Below, piece after piece: positions 17,760 through 26,075 of a stretch of 64,000 nt of DNA; positions within the stretch are counted from its first letter, which is position 1; each line of letters opens with the position of its first letter. The DNA comes from Agathobaculum massiliense (lineage in GTDB: Bacteria > Bacillota > Clostridia > Oscillospirales > Butyricicoccaceae). The DNA lies in the NCBI RefSeq assembly GCF_900291975.1, contig NZ_OMPN01000001.1, positions 1,054,001 to 1,118,000 of the forward strand. Reading direction: 5' to 3'. The notes beneath the pieces were generated by a model that was not told where the DNA came from, searched no databases, and saw only the letters and a list, made by a program, of their open reading frames with translations. The position numbers and the translations under genes are program-made.

Positions 17760-17927
17760 TCAATAAATCCGCTTTATTTTCTCGTTTTTAGTTGCCGTAT
17801 CGATTAAACGCCGGATATGGTCGGCTACGGTGCTGCCAGTCTGCTTGAAATGTGAGGTCACAATGTATGTAGTACCATCAATCGTTCTTTCTCTCTTTGG
17901 CGGCTTTGCGTGGATATGGCCTGCCAT
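17760..17927 (-). CDS. TnpW-like small transposon protein
   Basis: 55 residues, ATG 17927 with a perfect AGGAGG eight bases upstream, stop TGA at 17760-17762. The core RTIDGTTYIVTSHFKQTGS and the ending DHIRRLID match the TnpW type of small protein that is regularly encoded just upstream of TnpX-like recombinases. Its function is not established. It is intact although the recombinase downstream is broken, and the IS1182 copy begins only 18 bases upstream of its start, so it has probably lost its promoter. TnpW identity is from memory of the family and was not checked by search. Confidence 0.75.
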   Translation of the reverse strand: MAGHIHAKPPKRERTIDGTTYIVTSHFKQTGSTVADHIRRLIDTATKNEKIKRIY

Positions 17928-17945
17928 CAAGAACACCTCCTAATA

Positions 17946-17979
17946 CGTCCCAAGTTGGACGTGTTGACAAAGTCGAAAA
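17946..17979 (+). repeat. IS1182 left terminal inverted repeat
   Basis: 34 bases identical to the reverse complement of 19414-19447. It contains an inward-facing TTGACA that resembles a -35 box. Confidence 0.92.
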
Positions 17980-18034
17980 ATAGAGAGCGGCTGTGGGAGA
18001 GCAAGAAAAAGACGCCGTTGCGGCGTCATGACAT

Positions 18035-19371
18035 CTACTTTATCATTCTTTTCAGGTTTAAGGCCACGGCAGAAAGGAGGCAGCGGTCCTCCGCTGCCTC
18101 TAAACCTCGTCTCCAGACTTGCCTTAAATTGTGGCTCCATTTCTGGATGGCAAAAGTACCCTCGCACCAAATCTGCCTTTTGCGCAGCGCCTGCCGGTAT
18201 TCAGGTAAGGCGGACTGGGAGAGGTTTGCCTTTGCTGCATCCTCGAATACGCTCCGTACCAGCCGCTTGGCCCCATGCTGCATACTCTGGCTCAGACGCC
18301 GCTCCCGCAGCGGGCATGTCTGGCAGTCCGCCTTACTTGCCGTATAGACCCAGTGGAGCGTGCCTGACCCACGGCTCACGGTATTCAGTGTCAACGATCT
18401 TCCATTGGGGCAAAAGAAGATATCTTGTTCCCTGTCGTAGCTAAAGTCGTTTCTTCCAAACTTCACCTTCTGCTAAGGCTGAGTTTTCATGGGCCGGACA
18501 TAAAACGGGATGCCTCGCTCTTTCAATACTTGGTGGAACAGTCCATAGTCATACATGGAATCAGCCGTCGCCCCCTGGACCGGGATAAGGTCCAGGACCC
18601 GCTCCATCTGTTCCAGATATGGTGTCTGGTCGCTGGCATCTCCCGCTGTCACCGCCACATCCAAAATAATCCCATGTTTCGTGTCCAATGTCTGGTGGCT
18701 GAGATAATGCATCCCTTTAGGCTTGCCGGGCCGGTTGAGGTACCCTGCTTCCGGGTCAGTCCGGCTTACCCGGCGCTGCCTGTGTTTTGCCCTTTTTTTG
18801 ACCTGTTTGATCCGGCGCTTCCTCCGCTTTCCTGTTTGGCGCTCCAATTCTTCCAGCGCCCTTTCCTCGTAGGCATCAAGCCGCTCCCAATACGTGCCGG
18901 GGCTAACCGCCACATCCTCTAAGTACATGGAACCGGGCGACGCGCTGGCTTTGAGTCCGTGACCACTAGCTTCCCACTCACCAGGCCCTTTTCTATGCGC
19001 TGCCGCACCACTGCCTCAAACAACCGCCGTACTACTTTCCGGAACGATGGTTTCCTCCGCCGCAGCTGCGAGATCGTGCTGTGGTCCGGCACACGCTCAA
19101 ATAAATCCAACCCCAGGTACCACCGCATGGCCACATCCGTCTCAATCCGCTGCTCGATCTGCCGCTCTGACGGAATCCCATACAAGTAACCTACCAGCAG
19201 ATATTTTACCAACACCACTGGGTCAATTGGTGGCCGGCCCAGCCGCCGGTTGTACAGACAGGACGTTTCCTCGCGCACAAACGTCAGGTCCAGTACCGAT
19301 TCAAGCTTTCGCAGAAAATGCCCCGGCGGCACCAGATCCTCTATCGTCACCATATGTGTCCGTAACTGCAT
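18035..19371 (-). pseudogene. IS1182-family transposase, frameshifted and interrupted by TAG
   Basis: The N-terminus (ATG 19371) carries the DUF772-type domain (LVKYLLVGYLYGIPSERQIEQ, DHSTISQLRRR). The frame shifts near 18925, where a small deletion has removed bases after VVTDS. The catalytic region follows (DTKHGIILDVAVTAGDASD, then the DSMYDYG segment) and is cut by an in-frame TAG at 18473-18475; the cysteine-bearing C-terminus (CQTCPLRERR) continues in the same frame to 18035. Two independent lesions make it non-functional. Confidence 0.9.
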
Positions 19372-19413
19372 CCGCCCGCCCCCTTTCTTTTATTTTATCA
19401 CACTTCCCTAGAC

Positions 19414-19447
19414 TTTTCGACTTTGTCAACACGTCCAACTTGGGACG
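19414..19447 (-). repeat. IS1182 right terminal inverted repeat
   Basis: Identical over 34 bases to the left repeat at 17946-17979 in inverted orientation. Confidence 0.92.
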
Positions 19448-19498
19448 CATTAAATCCCATGAAAGCAGAGGAAACCAATATGCGATACACTAACAACC

Positions 19499-20146
19499 AT
19501 GGTAACAGCCTGTGGAAATCTGAACACGGAGGAGGTATTCGGCATCGGAGAACAATACGCATATATCCGCGTCAGCAGCCGCGACCAGAACGAGGACCGG
19601 CAGCTTGCCGCTATGCAGGGGCTTTGCATCCCTAAACGGAATATTTACATCGACAAGCAGAGCGGAAAGGACTTCAAGCGGCCGCAGTATAAAAAGCTCG
19701 CTCGGTGCATGAAAAAAGACGACCTGCTCTACATCAAGAGCACCGACCGTCTGGGGCGCAACTACAAGGAAATTTTGGAGCAATGGCGCATTTTGACCAA
19801 GGAGAAAGGCGCGGATATCGTGGTGATGGACATGCCCCTGCTTGACACCCGGCGCGGCAAAGACCTGATGGGGCCATTCCTCAGCGATATCGTATTGCAA
19901 GTGCTGTCCTTCGTCGCGGAAAACGAGCGCAAAAACATCCGCCAGCGGCAGGCCGAGGGCATCGCCGCCGCCAAGGCCCGCGGCGTAAAGTTCGGCAGAC
20001 CGGCCCTGCCCCTGCCCGACAACTTCTACGAAGTACATAAGGCGTGGCGGGAAAAGAAAACCCCTCTGCAGTTGGCGGCGAAAGCCTGCGGGATGCCGGA
20101 GGGGAAGTTCTATGATAGAGCGGTGCGGTTTGAAAAAGGGTGGTAA
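19499..20146 (+). CDS. Small serine recombinase (resolvase/invertase family)
   Basis: Up to 215 residues. The resolvase domain is intact: YAYIRVSSRDQNEDRQ with the catalytic serine, LYIKSTDRLGRNYKEI with the arginine pair, and FLSDIVLQVLSFVAENERKN in the long E-helix, followed by a helix-turn-helix tail (TPLQLAAKACGMPEGKFYDRA). ATG 19499 gives an unusual N-terminal extension; the best GGAGGAGG site lies at about 19528, inside the frame and just before YAYIRV, so the true start may be a non-ATG codon there or may have been altered when the IS landed upstream. It runs opposite to the conjugation genes and could resolve or invert DNA in the element. Confidence 0.85.
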   Translation: MVTACGNLNTEEVFGIGEQYAYIRVSSRDQNEDRQLAAMQGLCIPKRNIYIDKQSGKDFKRPQYKKLARCMKKDDLLYIKSTDRLGRNYKEILEQWRILTKEKGADIVVMDMPLLDTRRGKDLMGPFLSDIVLQVLSFVAENERKNIRQRQAEGIAAAKARGVKFGRPALPLPDNFYEVHKAWREKKTPLQLAAKACGMPEGKFYDRAVRFEKGW

Positions 20147-20490
20147 ATAAATCGGGCAAAAGTTTGGAAAAGTGTAGAATCAGGGAGCCGGAGCTTGTTA
20201 TAATCCATTAGACATTTCAGCCTAGAAGAGAAGTGCGAGAAATTCAGTGAGACTCAACAGCCTTTCAAGGCGTCTCTTAGCCAGAGCGTCTAACAGGGGA
20301 CAGTTGTGTTTCCAGGTAATTTGAATGCAGTGCGGATGTTCCGTTCCATCCGCTCCCAGTCCGTACCGTATTTCCCGGCAGCATCAGGCATAAAGCCATT
20401 TTGTCACCAGCAGAACCCTGCCCCGTTGCTCCATGCACAACTTTATATTTTACAAGCACACCATCGGCTCCTGCAAAAACAATAAAAACC
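20147..20490. other. Intergenic stretch with no recognised gene
   Basis: A TATAAT-like hexamer lies near 20198 and a small imperfect hairpin (GAGAC/GTCTC with inner GCC/GGC) at 20249-20276. A 79-residue minus-strand frame over 20277-20516 overlaps the terminator and has no recognisable family. Nothing else is supported here. Confidence 0.4.
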
Positions 20491-20528
20491 GCCGGCCTGC
20501 TAATGCTATTCTGCACTAACAGGCCGGC
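20491..20528 (-). terminator. Terminator of the conjugation gene operon
   Basis: Arms GCCGGCCTG (20491-20499) and CAGGCCGGC (20520-20528), followed on the minus strand by GGTTTTTATTG. It lies eight bases after the downstream TAA (20536) of the S1-like gene, not after its TAG at 20629. This supports the view that the gene originally ended at the TAA. Confidence 0.7.
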
Positions 20529-20628
20529 CTCTGTATTACCGTATCTTCCCTTTAATCTTTCCGCGCAGCCACTGCCGGTCGTCGCTGTACTCCATGCTCT
20601 GCACGATCACACTGTCGCCTGCCTCAAA

Positions 20629-21453
20629 CTAGTCGTCGGAAAACTGCTGCGCATACCTGCATACCACCGTGCAGCCGTCCCGCAAGCGTCCAAATATGCC
20701 GCCGGTATACTTGTTTGTGATCTTTGCAATCCGCGTGCTCCCCACCCGATGCCGGAACTCCGCGCCAATATAGGGGTTCGGCTCCGCCTCCCGTACAGAT
20801 ACCGCGACCCCCTCCTCGTCCGCGGCCATCACCTTTGCTTTCAGGCTTTGCCCAGGATAGTAGCTTTCGCGCATATCCCCAAGATAAGAATAGGACAGCC
20901 CTGCCTGTGCCAGCGTCAGGTCATGCCCGCAGGTTGTCAGGGTGAGGTGGGACGCCCCCACAGCCAGCACCATGCAGTCCACAATATCGCCCTCCTGGAC
21001 GCCGCGCACACGATGGGCATGCCACCGCTGCCGTTCCATCGCCAGCGCACGGGACGCTACCGCGCACTGCCCCTCACAGTCCACGCCGGTGATGATATAG
21101 TCTATCTTCGCCCCTGCCATATGCCCCAGCACATAGGTTTCCCGTTCATCCCCCTCTTTCCATACAAAGGGTTCGGGTATCAGCACCTTTACCCTGTACT
21201 GCACCACAGTGAGGCAGGGCATCTCCTTTTTCCCGTCCGTGCCGTCTTCGTCTTCCCCGTCCGGAAGAGGCACCCCCTCCACGCCTATGATCTCCCCGCT
21301 CAGTATGGAGCTGGACCGGTAGGACGCGTAGATCGCGTTCCACTCCGCCTGTTCCTTTTCCGTCAGGCTGTAGTCCAGCGCCTTAAAGTCCGTTTCATAA
21401 AACCTCAGCCTGGTCAAATTTAATTCGTCCGGCAAACGGTTTTTTTCATTCAT
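20629..21453 (-). CDS. S1-like (OB-fold) protein of the conjugative element, truncated by in-frame TAG
   Basis: 274 residues before TAG at 20629-20631; the same frame continues 30 more codons (FEAGDSVIVQSMEYSDD and on) to TAA at 20536, and that tail looks like the last strand of a third OB fold. Two S1-type repeats are visible, for example GDIVDCMVLAVGASHLTLT and GQSLKAKVMAADEEGVAVS. Such proteins recur at the end of conjugation operons in Firmicutes elements; their role is unknown but nucleic acid binding is expected. The start ATG overlaps the TGA of the preceding gene (ATGAATGA). The TAG probably removes a small part of the last fold. Confidence 0.7.
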   Translation of the reverse strand: MNEKNRLPDELNLTRLRFYETDFKALDYSLTEKEQAEWNAIYASYRSSSILSGEIIGVEGVPLPDGEDEDGTDGKKEMPCLTVVQYRVKVLIPEPFVWKEGDERETYVLGHMAGAKIDYIITGVDCEGQCAVASRALAMERQRWHAHRVRGVQEGDIVDCMVLAVGASHLTLTTCGHDLTLAQAGLSYSYLGDMRESYYPGQSLKAKVMAADEEGVAVSVREAEPNPYIGAEFRHRVGSTRIAKITNKYTGGIFGRLRDGCTVVCRYAQQFSDD

Positions 21454-21997
21454 TCCGAATCCCCTCCCATTTTTTCAGCTCCAGCTTTTCGTTTTCATCC
21501 GGCCAGGCCAGCAGGCACGGCGTTTCCGCTCGCAGCGCCGCAGCCTGTCCCGTTTCATCCAGAAGCAGTGCATACAGCGTTTTCATCGTGTTTTCCACCC
21601 GCAGGCTGTCCAGCGTAAGGCAGCGCTTCCGTTCCTTCCCCACAGGGATATACAGCACACACAGCCGCACCTCCCGTTCCGGCAGGTACGCGGTCAGAAA
21701 TACCGGTTTTTTGCGCGGGAATATATCCGGCGCCCTGCTGCCAGACAGGGCCAGCGAGATATCCACCGCGCGGGCCAGCTGTATGTCAAACCGCCTGTCC
21801 GCTGCCAGAACATACGCCCCCATGTCCCGCAGCACGCCGCCGTAGCGCAGCTGGCGGATCGTGCGGTCCACGGCTTTTTTGTCCATCCCAAAGCGCAGCC
21901 ACAGCAGCATGTACACCTAGCGCTTCCACATCCCGCCCAGTGTCTTGAGCAGTGAAAGAAGCTCTGTCTGCGGCTCGCTGTAATACATTGACTTCAT
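21446..21997 (-). pseudogene. Conserved conjugative-element protein interrupted by TAG
   Basis: ATG 21997 overlaps the stop of the RepA-type gene (ATGA). The frame reads 26 codons to a TAG at 21917-21919 (LLKTLGGMWKR, stop) and then continues in frame for 156 codons (VYMLLWLRFGMDKKAVDRT) to a TGA that overlaps the S1-like start. Both parts look like one protein of about 184 residues. I do not recognise the family; a helix-turn-helix-like segment (DKKAVDRTIRQLRYGGVLR) is visible. An internal restart at the ATG two codons after the TAG is possible. Confidence 0.6.
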
Positions 21998-23079
21998 GTC
22001 GCCAACCTCCGTTTCACCTGGTTTAGCACGGGGTCGAGCAGCGCTTCGCTCCCCATCTCCACGATCGTACTGAAAATGACCTTGGCGGTGTAGACCAGTG
22101 TGTTGGACAGCGCCTCGTTCTCGTTCCGCCGCAGCCTGTACAGCGCTTCGTCGAGTACGTCGGCATTCAGCCGCCGGAGCGTGTCGCGGACATAGCCCTG
22201 CGGGTAGGTACAGGCGCCAAGCTGCAGCCGGCCACAGTAGTACAGCCACGAGACCGCGTCACGGAACACCTCCGCTTCCTCCGGCGCATAGCGGGAAAGC
22301 GCACATCGCTACAAGATCGCCGCTATGGCCTCGCGTCCGTCCTCCGCGCCCGCGCGTGGGACTGTCGGAAGATCATCATCAGTATCCCTGTACTCTTTCT
22401 TATTCTTCTCTTTCTTACTTGTGTGCGTTTTTTGCAGGTCTTGATATGCTGTTTCGGCACCCGAAGAAGTGTGGTTCTGGCAGTTCAAGACCTGCGGTTC
22501 CGGTAGGTCTTGATATGCACTTTCCGCAGTTCTTACTATGGTGTTTTCAGCAGCATCCGGCTCGGTTTCGGGAAAACCGTCCTGCATCTCGTTATTATCC
22601 GCAAGTTTAATGTTATCATTGTCCGCATCCAGAAGTGCAATTTCTGCAGGTCTTATCTCCGCGCAGAACGGCGCGCAGTCATAACCGTAGGCCGCCTTTC
22701 CGTCCAGCGCCACCTCGGCCAGGAAGATGCGGTTAGGCAGCCCGCGGCCCTGCCGCTGCTCCCAGACCAGGCGCCTGTCCGCCAGTTCCTTAAAGCAGGC
22801 TATCGCCTTGCGGTAGGAAACCTGCAGCTCCCGTGCCAGATCCTCGCGCGTGTAGATGATGTACACCTCGCCGTGCCGGTTCACCCAGCCGTTGCGGCGG
22901 GACAGCTGGTACCGGTTGAGCAGGAACGTGTAGGCCACCTTGCTCTCCAAACCCATATCCATGTAACGCGGGTCGCAGAACAGCCACCGCGGCATCTGCA
23001 TGTGGAAATAAGAAATGGCGCCGGACAGCTTCATCAGCGTAAAGTCCGGCCGGTCTTCTGCAGCGATGTTCTTTTTCAT
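21994..23079 (-). pseudogene. Replication initiator-like protein (RepA_N plus DUF6017-like tail), interrupted by TAG
   Basis: The first 256 codons encode a RepA_N-type domain (FHMQMPRWLFCDPRY, LESKVAYTFLLNRYQLS, a winged-helix-like region) and a low-complexity linker. A TAG at 22309-22311 cuts the frame after REAIAAIL; the same frame then gives 104 codons (RCALSRYAPEEAEVF to VLNQVKRRLAT) ending in a TGA that overlaps the next start. The tail matches the way DUF6017 regions follow RepA_N domains in conjugative elements. The N-terminal domain could still be produced. Its ATG overlaps the virD4 stop. Confidence 0.7.
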
Positions 23080-25031
23080 AAGGCAGCATCCTCGCTTTCG
23101 TTGTCTAATTCGTTGTTTCGATCCAGTTCCTGTTGGTATTGGTCGATCTGATCGTCTGTTGGGATAAATGTCGTATGATCGGGCATATCATCCTCCTGAT
23201 CGGGATCGTCCGGCTGCAACAGGTCGGAATAAGGGGACTTCGGCTCCGGTGGCAGTTCAGGAGGGGGCACCGCCGATCCTGCATCCGGCGCAGGCTGCTT
23301 TTTGTTTTCCCCGCCCGCCGCACCGTCCGGCCTGTCCGGCGGGTAGTCATGGATGGACGCCGGCCGCAGCTTGCCGTAATCGGTAAATTCCGGCGGCGTT
23401 ATCTTGTACAGCAGCATCGGGTACTGGCCGCGCAGCCGGACGATGCACCTGTCGTTGCCCAGCCGCAGCACCTCGTCCGGCTGCATGAGCGCGCGCTGGG
23501 TGTTGCTGCGCGTCATGGAATACGGCCGGATGTTGTTCTGCAAGGGGGAGAACAGCGGCGTCTGCGGCTGTTGGTTATTAGTCACGCGGATGGTTGTCAT
23601 GCCGCATTTCTCCGAAATGAATTTGGCGCTCGTCAGGTCGTTCACACCCAGGCAGATGGTGGCGTCGCAGCAGGCCGCGATCTCCTCCCACTCGTGCCGC
23701 GGGTACATGTCCGCCAGCTGGGAGATGGACTGCACCAGCACCTGGCAGCTCATGCCGAACGACCGGGTGAACGCGATGGAGCGCTTGAAATCCCCCAACC
23801 TGCCGATGGACGGGAATTCGTCCAGCAGGAAGTTTACCCGCACCGGCAGCTTCCCGTCCTTCGTCTCCTTCCGCGCGTATGCCTCCAGACGGGAGAACAG
23901 CATGGTGAAGAACAGCGAGGACAGGAAGGTGTAGGTGCTGTCCTGCGCGGACAGGATGCAGAAATAGGCGCAGGGCTTCTGTCCTGGCAGGGTGAGGTCT
24001 ATCGTGCTGTCCGAAGTCAGGCTGTCCACCAGCGCATCGTGGAACACGTTCAGCCGGTTGCCGAGACCGATCACGATGTTGCCGCGCAGATTCTCCTTGG
24101 CGTTCAGGAACAGGCCGTAGGGGCCTTTGGCCGGATGCCCGGCCGGCAGCCGCTTTATCGTCTCATCTATCTGCTTGAGGCCGTCCTCGCTGGGCAGGGC
24201 CAGCACCCTGCCCAGCCGCCGCATCGCCAGCGGCAGTCGCCGTCCGGACTTGTCCTGTTCGTTCTGGACATAGTACAACAGCGCCGTGAGCAGGTTAAGT
24301 TCAGCTTTAGACCAGAAATCGTTGGCCTCCTTCTCGCTTGAGGTGTTAGCGATGATGGTGGAGGCAATGACAGGGACAAGGCGAGGGTCGTGGTCCGCCT
24401 CGCCGATCGGATCCCAACGGTCCGAGTGCTCCATATCCAGCAGGTTAAACACCCGCACTTCGTAACCCTGATCGATCAAGTAGCCGGCCATGCTTTCATA
24501 AAGTTCATTTTTGGGATCGGTCAGGACGATGCTCTCGCGCCGCTTCACACACTGGAGTACAAACGGCCGGACGAACCCCCAGCTCTTGCCGGTACCCGGC
24601 GCGCCCACGACCAGCAGGCTGCCGGCGAGGCCAGCCTTTTTGCTGGACGCGACATAGTCCGCATAAGCATCGCTGTCCAGCGGGTCGTCCTTATGCTTGC
24701 CGTAGACCGTGCCGGAAAGGCTGTCCAGCCTGCCCACATCCAGTACCCGCCCCATCTCCTCCCGCTTCATGAACCGGCTCGAGCCGTGTGTGCCGTCCGG
24801 CAGGATATCGAACCCGCGCCTGTCCTTTACCGGATGATAGCCGGCTATCCAGTTATACCCCTTGCGCGTCAGCAGGCAGGCCATCGTGACCAGTGAGGCG
24901 GTGACAAAAATACCGGTGGGGGTAAACGGGGCGATCAGGTTGAGGAACGGGTTTACCGTCCAGATATCCGTGATCCCACTGTCCGCGTCAAAGGACTGGC
25001 GGACACCGAGCCGGACGGAGTTTATCAGCAT
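23076..25031 (-). CDS. virD4: VirD4/TraG-type conjugation coupling protein
   Basis: 651 residues. Walker A is VVGAPGTGKSWGF (about 115-127), followed by SIVLTDPKNELYESM; Walker B is NFLLDEFPSIGRL, then RSFGMSCQVLVQSISQLADMYP. These are the hallmarks of the TraG/VirD4 ATPase that delivers the relaxase-DNA complex to the secretion channel. One membrane helix is visible near residue 38 (TGIFVTASLVTMACLL); the family usually has another before it, and here the N-terminus looks shortened. The C-terminal 90 residues are Pro/Asp rich. The upstream peptidase gene is in the same frame, separated by a single TAA and one codon. Confidence 0.92.
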   Translation of the reverse strand: MLINSVRLGVRQSFDADSGITDIWTVNPFLNLIAPFTPTGIFVTASLVTMACLLTRKGYNWIAGYHPVKDRRGFDILPDGTHGSSRFMKREEMGRVLDVGRLDSLSGTVYGKHKDDPLDSDAYADYVASSKKAGLAGSLLVVGAPGTGKSWGFVRPFVLQCVKRRESIVLTDPKNELYESMAGYLIDQGYEVRVFNLLDMEHSDRWDPIGEADHDPRLVPVIASTIIANTSSEKEANDFWSKAELNLLTALLYYVQNEQDKSGRRLPLAMRRLGRVLALPSEDGLKQIDETIKRLPAGHPAKGPYGLFLNAKENLRGNIVIGLGNRLNVFHDALVDSLTSDSTIDLTLPGQKPCAYFCILSAQDSTYTFLSSLFFTMLFSRLEAYARKETKDGKLPVRVNFLLDEFPSIGRLGDFKRSIAFTRSFGMSCQVLVQSISQLADMYPRHEWEEIAACCDATICLGVNDLTSAKFISEKCGMTTIRVTNNQQPQTPLFSPLQNNIRPYSMTRSNTQRALMQPDEVLRLGNDRCIVRLRGQYPMLLYKITPPEFTDYGKLRPASIHDYPPDRPDGAAGGENKKQPAPDAGSAVPPPELPPEPKSPYSDLLQPDDPDQEDDMPDHTTFIPTDDQIDQYQQELDRNNELDNESEDAAL

Positions 25032-25034
25032 CCC

Positions 25035-26030
25035 TTAAAAGTGCCAGACCACTACGCCGATGAAATGTCCCCCGCGGGTGAAATGCCCGGCGGACATGAT
25101 CGCGATCACGAGCTTGCCTTCCTGCAATGCCTTTACCAGCTCGGTCCCGCTCCGGCCGATGCCGCGGCAGGGGACGTTGTAATGCGCCGCCCCATCTGGG
25201 ATCAGGCTGTGGTAGCTCCCGCTGCCTTCGCAGCGGTGGCCCGTTTTTACGGACCAGTCACAGACCTCCGGCGGCGTGACGATGGTATCCGTTAGCGTGG
25301 ATACGCAGATGGCAAGCGACGTTGGCCCGCAGCCCGCCCCCGCGATCGTATTGGTCTGGCCGTACATCAGCCCACCCCAGCGGGGATCGTACTGGCTGAA
25401 ATACACGACGTCCCTGGAATTACCCCTGCCGGTGAACACCACATCGGAGAAATCCATATCCGCTGTGTTGTCCACAGACCCGCCCGGCGCACTGTATTCC
25501 GCGTCGCAGATGGTATTGTAAATGACCTCCGCCCACATGCGCTGCTGCCCGTCCATGCCCAGCTTGTCCATGAGTTCGGTTGGCGTCATGTCTGAGATCA
25601 CCAGCACATAGCCGATGAAATCCCCCTCCGCGTCATACTCCGCTTCGAGGTCATATTGGAGCTTGGCCTGCATGGTCCGGACGATCTTCGCTTCGTCTAT
25701 CGTCATCACGTCCTGCTCGCTGTACACCGAGGTAATGGCGATCATCCAGTAATCGTTCGTGTTGCCGAGCCGCTTCTCGATGCGGATAAAGCCCAGATCC
25801 TCCGGCAGGAGCGATACGAACAGGTCTACCGCCTGCTGCTCCAGCGTGCGCTGCCGCTTCCATGCGGCGGTGAGCTCCTCCGCATGGGCGGTCATCTCCT
25901 GGATATCCGGAGACGACACGCTGGGCGCGCCGAACAGGCTGCACGGCACGGTGGCAAGCAGCAGGGGCAGGCAAAGGCCGATGAGGAGCAGGGCCAGCAC
26001 TGCTTTGCGCCGTGGACGCCTCCCGCCCAT
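25035..26030 (-). CDS. C39-like cysteine peptidase of the conjugative element, C-terminally short
   Basis: 331 residues with an N-terminal membrane anchor (VLALLLIGLCLPLLL). A helical region of about 170 residues precedes a papain-like domain with catalytic cysteine in IAGAGCGPTSLAICVS and the histidine in TRGGHFIG. Such enzymes cut peptidoglycan crosslinks or precursor peptides to open the wall for the transfer machine. The family normally continues about 40-50 residues past the histidine to the catalytic Asp/Asn; here it ends after HFIGVVVWHF. The hydrophobic ending followed by TAA and the in-frame virD4 start suggests a deletion has fused this gene to the virD4 N-terminal helix. Confidence 0.75.
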   Translation of the reverse strand: MGGRRPRRKAVLALLLIGLCLPLLLATVPCSLFGAPSVSSPDIQEMTAHAEELTAAWKRQRTLEQQAVDLFVSLLPEDLGFIRIEKRLGNTNDYWMIAITSVYSEQDVMTIDEAKIVRTMQAKLQYDLEAEYDAEGDFIGYVLVISDMTPTELMDKLGMDGQQRMWAEVIYNTICDAEYSAPGGSVDNTADMDFSDVVFTGRGNSRDVVYFSQYDPRWGGLMYGQTNTIAGAGCGPTSLAICVSTLTDTIVTPPEVCDWSVKTGHRCEGSGSYHSLIPDGAAHYNVPCRGIGRSGTELVKALQEGKLVIAIMSAGHFTRGGHFIGVVVWHF

Positions 26031-26075
26031 GCCGCCTGCGCGATCCGCGCTACAGCTGCTGCGGTGTGGCTGTGA

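Larger units (their letters stand above)
17946..19447 (-). mobile_element. IS1182-family insertion sequence, inactive copy
   Basis: About 1.5 kb bounded by identical 34-bp terminal inverted repeats (17946-17979 and 19414-19447) that begin CGTCCCAAGTTGG. The single transposase reading direction is minus. The transposase is broken, so the copy could only move if helped by another. A clear target duplication is not visible (TAATA on the left, CATTAA on the right). Confidence 0.9.

Noticed and set aside
17941-19453. Target site duplication of the IS1182 copy
   Set aside because: Flanks are TAATA on the left and CATTAA on the right; no exact duplication can be supported.
20277-20516. 79-residue minus-strand ORF as a gene
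   Set aside because: It overlaps the terminator of the conjugation operon, has no ribosome binding site and no recognisable family.
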